From NCBI GenBank assembly GCA_016742125.1, contig JACVCM010000015.1:1-46270 (forward strand): a stretch of DNA of 46,270 nucleotides, given 5' to 3'. Below, piece by piece: positions 43,249 through 46,270 of the stretch; the stretch's first letter is position 1; every line of letters starts with the position of its first letter. The DNA is from Sphingomonadaceae bacterium (GTDB lineage Bacteria > Pseudomonadota > Alphaproteobacteria > Sphingomonadales > Sphingomonadaceae). The notes below the pieces were generated by a model. It did no database searches. It was given only the letters and a program-made list of their open reading frames with translations, and was not told where the DNA came from. Both the position numbers and the translations under genes were made by a program.

Positions 43249-44757
43249 TCATGCAGATAAATTAGCCAGTGCTTCACTATGAGTGGGAAAGTTTCTCGCG
43301 CAACCCGAGATGAATTTTTCCATTTGACTCATGTCGGCAAGTTGCAGACCCTCGAGTGAGGCAACCAGCTTGTCCTCAGGGGGGAATGTACCATAGCCAG
43401 CCAGCAAACAGTGCCAGGACAATGAACTATAGTAACGCGCTATGTCGAGGTCATGGATGGTCGCGGACAGATCGCCGCCGGTAAACCATGTGGTCATGAT
43501 GGCCTTCAGATGGTCCGACAGCCGGTTGTTATGGGCATTGTCATGCCAGTAGATGCTGTCGCGTCGCTGGTTCATCCGGTAATGCGCGACGATATAGTCG
43601 CGGATACCATCATAGCGCCGACCGATCGCTTCGTTGAATTCATCCGCATGTTCCGCGGTCATCCCGCCGTCCTCGAACGCCTGAATAAAGCCATCCACCG
43701 TGGCTTGGACGATATGCAGCGCAGTTGCTTCCAGCGGCTCGATGAAGCCCTGCGACAGGCCCACGGTGAGGCAGTTTTTGACCCAGCTTCGTTCGACCCG
43801 CCCGACATTCATGGTGAGATGCCGCGCCTCGACTCCGCTATCGAGCATCCCCAGATGCGCGCGTAATTCGGCTTCGGCCTTGGCGGGATCGGTATAGCGG
43901 GACGAATAGACATAGCCGTTACCGGCGCGGTTGGTCAGCGGGATGCGCCAGGCCCAGCCCGATGACAGTGCGGTCGCGCGTGTTTCGCTTGGTAACTCGC
44001 CCTCGTCATTAGCCGTCGGCATGGCAACCGCACGGTCGTTGAAGAGATTGTCCGCAAAAGATATGAATGGCTCCCTGAGCGCCTGCTGGATGATGGCACC
44101 GCGAAAGCCGCTGCAGTCGAGGAAGAAGTCACCCGAAATCGACTCATCGTCGCTTGTTCTTAGCGAAGCAACCTCGCCATTTTGGTGCAGAACAACGTCG
44201 GCAACTGTTCTTTCGAGATGCACCACGCCCAGCTTGCCCGTCGCGTGTTCGCGCAATGTCCGCCCGACCAAAACCGCATCGAAATGATAGCCATAACCGA
44301 TCTCGAAAGGGAAATTCTCCGGTGCCAGTGGTGCGCGCCGCTCTGTCGCAATGCGCGTTGGCAGGAAAAACCGGTCGGGATGCGCACAAACGTCTCGACC
44401 CGTGCGCCGCGCTCGCGTGTGAAATGCAAACTGTGGTTCGGTAAAGCTGTCCAGCTGGGTGTGGAAAGGATGGAAATAATGCTTGAAACCGGGTCGTTCG
44501 GACCAGCCGTGAAATCTGATACCCGCCTTGTAGGTGGCGTTGCACTTGGGCATCCACTCGGCTTCTGCCAGGCCCAAGGTTTCAAAAAAAGCCTTCAGTT
44601 GCGGCGTCGAGCCTTCACCGACCCCGATGATGCCAATGTCCGGCGACTCGACGACTGTGACTTTATGCTGCGGCCACTTCTTGGCGATCAGGCATGCGGC
44701 CATCCAGCCAGCGGTACCCCCACCCAGTATAACGAAATGCAGTTCTTCTCCGGCCAT
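43249..44757 (-). CDS. Flavin-dependent tryptophan-halogenase family protein
   Basis: A 502-residue FAD protein of the tryptophan halogenase family. FAD loop GGGTAGW (12-18), the conserved Lys55 in STPQLKAFFETLG (the lysine that carries the halogenating species in PrnA/RebH), the WxWxIP motif WAWRIP (268-273), and Glu343 in FIEPLEAT, which matches the catalytic Glu of PrnA. The residue after that Glu is Ala where PrnA/RebH have Ser. Members next to TonB receptors and glycosidases are widespread in alpha- and gammaproteobacteria; their substrates are mostly unknown and need not be tryptophan. The ATG at 44757 shares one base with the esterase stop (TAATG). Confidence 0.9.
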   Translation of the reverse strand: MAGEELHFVILGGGTAGWMAACLIAKKWPQHKVTVVESPDIGIIGVGEGSTPQLKAFFETLGLAEAEWMPKCNATYKAGIRFHGWSERPGFKHYFHPFHTQLDSFTEPQFAFHTRARRTGRDVCAHPDRFFLPTRIATERRAPLAPENFPFEIGYGYHFDAVLVGRTLREHATGKLGVVHLERTVADVVLHQNGEVASLRTSDDESISGDFFLDCSGFRGAIIQQALREPFISFADNLFNDRAVAMPTANDEGELPSETRATALSSGWAWRIPLTNRAGNGYVYSSRYTDPAKAEAELRAHLGMLDSGVEARHLTMNVGRVERSWVKNCLTVGLSQGFIEPLEATALHIVQATVDGFIQAFEDGGMTAEHADEFNEAIGRRYDGIRDYIVAHYRMNQRRDSIYWHDNAHNNRLSDHLKAIMTTWFTGGDLSATIHDLDIARYYSSLSWHCLLAGYGTFPPEDKLVASLEGLQLADMSQMEKFISGCARNFPTHSEALANLSA

Positions 44758-45677
44758 TACCAGCCTTTGAGCATCCACCCGAACACATCGTCAAGCCGCG
44801 CTGCCCATGCGTTTTCCTCATGCGGGGTGCCTTTGTAGACGCGGCTTGAAAAGTCACGCCCTTTCACCCAGCCATTCGCTTCCAAAGCGGCGTCGAGAAC
44901 CTGCTGATAAGGTTCGTAAAATGCGTCGAGCGTTTCTGTGCCATGGTCGAACCAAATGCGGCGACCAGCGGGTTTGCGAAGTTCTTTGGCGGCATAGGCG
45001 CGCCATGCGGCAAAAATGTCTTCACGTTCCGAGGCGGTCCAGTTCGGATCGCCCAGCGGTAGATGCGTCGAAACCGCGCCTGCCGTTCCGAATATGTCAG
45101 TGTAACGAGTGACGGCGTAGAGCGAGATCAGCCCGCCCATGCTCGATCCGGCGATCGCCGTGTGTTTGCGATCCGCTTTCGTCCGAAATTTGCGGTCGAT
45201 GTGCGGTTTCAACTCACTTACGATGAACTTCAGATATTCGTCCGAGATGATCGGCTTGCCATTGCCCTGCGATGTCAGCTTGTCACGCACGGCGGGCGAT
45301 AGAAGATCTGCCATCACACGCGGAAAATATTGCCGTCCGCGATCCTCGCCCGGCTGATCGATGCCAACGATGATGAAGGGTTTGACCTTACCGGCGGCAA
45401 TCAGTCGCATGGCGGATTGGTCGGCGGCCCAAACCTTGTTGAAGTTCGAGCGTTTCGGGTCGAACAGGTTCTGACCGTCATGCATGTATACAACGCCATA
45501 GCGCTGCCTGGCATTATCATATCCAGGCGGAAGCCAAATAACGACTTTGGTCGGCGCGATATAATTCGATCGGACCTTGCCCAAATCTACAAAGCGTCCT
45601 GAATCTTTGGCCTTTGCAGTGTGCGGCAAAAGCGCCAGCAATGCCGTCGCCCCAAGCAAATGCCGCCGCCCGATCAT
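44757..45677 (-). CDS. Exported alpha/beta-hydrolase (PF00756 esterase type)
   Basis: A 306-residue secreted hydrolase related to esterase D / IroE / Fes-like enzymes. The first 23 residues (MIGRRHLLGATALLALLPHTAKA) are a signal peptide with a twin-arginine-like GRRHLL start. VVIWLPPGYDN and VVYMHDGQNLFDP form the oxyanion-side strands. The nucleophile is Ser179 in AGSSMGG; Asp251 in HGTETLDAFY and His286 in GTPHEENAW complete a plausible triad. It overlaps the glycosidase gene (ATGA) and the halogenase gene (TAATG). It may remove acyl groups from an oligosaccharide or siderophore; the substrate is unknown. Confidence 0.87.
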   Translation of the reverse strand: MIGRRHLLGATALLALLPHTAKAKDSGRFVDLGKVRSNYIAPTKVVIWLPPGYDNARQRYGVVYMHDGQNLFDPKRSNFNKVWAADQSAMRLIAAGKVKPFIIVGIDQPGEDRGRQYFPRVMADLLSPAVRDKLTSQGNGKPIISDEYLKFIVSELKPHIDRKFRTKADRKHTAIAGSSMGGLISLYAVTRYTDIFGTAGAVSTHLPLGDPNWTASEREDIFAAWRAYAAKELRKPAGRRIWFDHGTETLDAFYEPYQQVLDAALEANGWVKGRDFSSRVYKGTPHEENAWAARLDDVFGWMLKGW

Positions 45678-46270
45678 TTGCCTTCGACCAGCCGGATTGC
45701 GAAACCACCGCCCGGCGCCATGCGCATGGTCAGGCTGTCCGTACTCGTCAGCTTGCGTGTCTCGATAGCAATCGAATGACGCTTTTCGGTGCGGTAATCC
45801 GCATCGTCGCCATCACGATAGATTTCGGCGGTATAGCTTTTGCCCGGTATGAGGAAGTCGAGCCTGAAGTTCACCTCGCGCGCTTCTTCGTCGCCGACGC
45901 CGCCTATATACCAGTTTTTGCCGTCCCGCTCCTTGCGGGCAATCGTTACGAAATCGCCGATTTCGCCATTCAACACCCGGCTATCCTCCCAATCGGTTGG
46001 CACATCGCGGATGAACTTCATTTCCTTGGGATATTTGGCGTAATTTTCGGGTGTGTCGGCAACCATTACCACCGGCGAATAGATGACGACATAGAGCGCC
46101 AACTGCTTGGCGAGGGTCGACAAAATGTCGCTGTCCTTTTCGCCCTTCAGGCTCAATATGCCGGGTGTAAAATCCATCGGCCCTTCGAGCATGCGCGTGA
46201 AGACGATATTTGCCTCATGCTCGGGCGGGTTCTTGCCGCCCCATGCATTATATTCCATGCCGCGCATGCC
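45674..46270 (-). CDS. Glycoside hydrolase family 97, C-terminal part (cut by the window edge)
   Basis: The last 198 residues of a GH97 enzyme (SusB-like alpha-glucosidase or alpha-galactosidase). RGMEYNAWGG and NPPEHEANIVFTRMLEGPMDFTPGI are strong GH97 marks; the Glu in PPEH is among the active-site residues of the retaining or inverting subtypes. KQLALYVVIYSPVVMVADTPENY and the C-terminal beta-sandwich (NWYIGGVGDEEAREVNFRLDFL) follow. The start lies outside. It overlaps the esterase by ATGA, making it the first visible gene of a three-gene operon with esterase and halogenase. Which subtype it is cannot be told from this part. Confidence 0.88.
   Translation of the reverse strand, partial: GMRGMEYNAWGGKNPPEHEANIVFTRMLEGPMDFTPGILSLKGEKDSDILSTLAKQLALYVVIYSPVVMVADTPENYAKYPKEMKFIRDVPTDWEDSRVLNGEIGDFVTIARKERDGKNWYIGGVGDEEAREVNFRLDFLIPGKSYTAEIYRDGDDADYRTEKRHSIAIETRKLTSTDSLTMRMAPGGGFAIRLVEGK

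Overview
This 46 kb window reads as the chromosome of a Gram-negative alphaproteobacterium, most likely in the order Sphingomonadales (Sphingopyxis/Sphingorhabdus-like). The evidence is a complete dcw (division and cell wall) cluster, meso-diaminopimelate-type MurE, long-linker FtsZ, a split glycine-cleavage P protein behind a tandem glycine riboswitch, a fused CysN-CysC, and a TonB-receptor/GH97/flavin-halogenase style of carbohydrate use. Placement below the order is a guess. Nearly all sequence is coding, and no gene-free stretch exceeds 300 bases. I saw no tRNA, rRNA, CRISPR array, prophage or insertion sequence.

Layout. 1-433 (minus): start of a TonB-dependent receptor, with an operator-like dyad inside its promoter. 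627-2752 (plus): cysteine synthase, a small membrane protein and a membrane-anchored GldG-like protein. 2753-3032: mraZ control region with clustered GANTC sites and TGGGA-like repeats. 3033-21473 (plus): mraZ-rsmH-ftsL-ftsI-murE-murF-mraY-murD-ftsW-murG-murC-murB, then a palindromic repeat, then ddl-ftsQ-ftsA-ftsZ. This set makes lipid II, flips or polymerises it, and builds the divisome. 21584-25418: TPR-SPOR protein, dGTPase-like HD hydrolase, NAD(P)-binding protein. 25460-30134: tandem glycine riboswitch and gcvT-gcvH-gcvPA-gcvPB. 30211-32961: two methyltransferase-like genes and an acyl-CoA ligase.

32958-36507 (minus): sulfate activation, cysD-cysNC-cysQ. 36570-43176: surface-polysaccharide genes, namely UDP-glucose dehydrogenase (minus), a GT2 plus GT-C membrane pair (plus), and UDP-ManNAc dehydrogenase and UDP-GlcNAc 2-epimerase (minus). 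43249-46270 (minus): GH97 glycosidase (cut by the window), a PF00756-type esterase and a flavin-dependent halogenase, all with overlapping junctions.

The window is mostly well-known housekeeping. The least explained parts are the halogenase-esterase-GH97 operon, the GT2/GT-C cassette with a possible switch-like leader, the repeat that alone breaks the overlap chain of the dcw cluster, and the regulatory DNA in front of mraZ, ftsZ and the TonB receptor. I did not find a clearly new multi-gene system.
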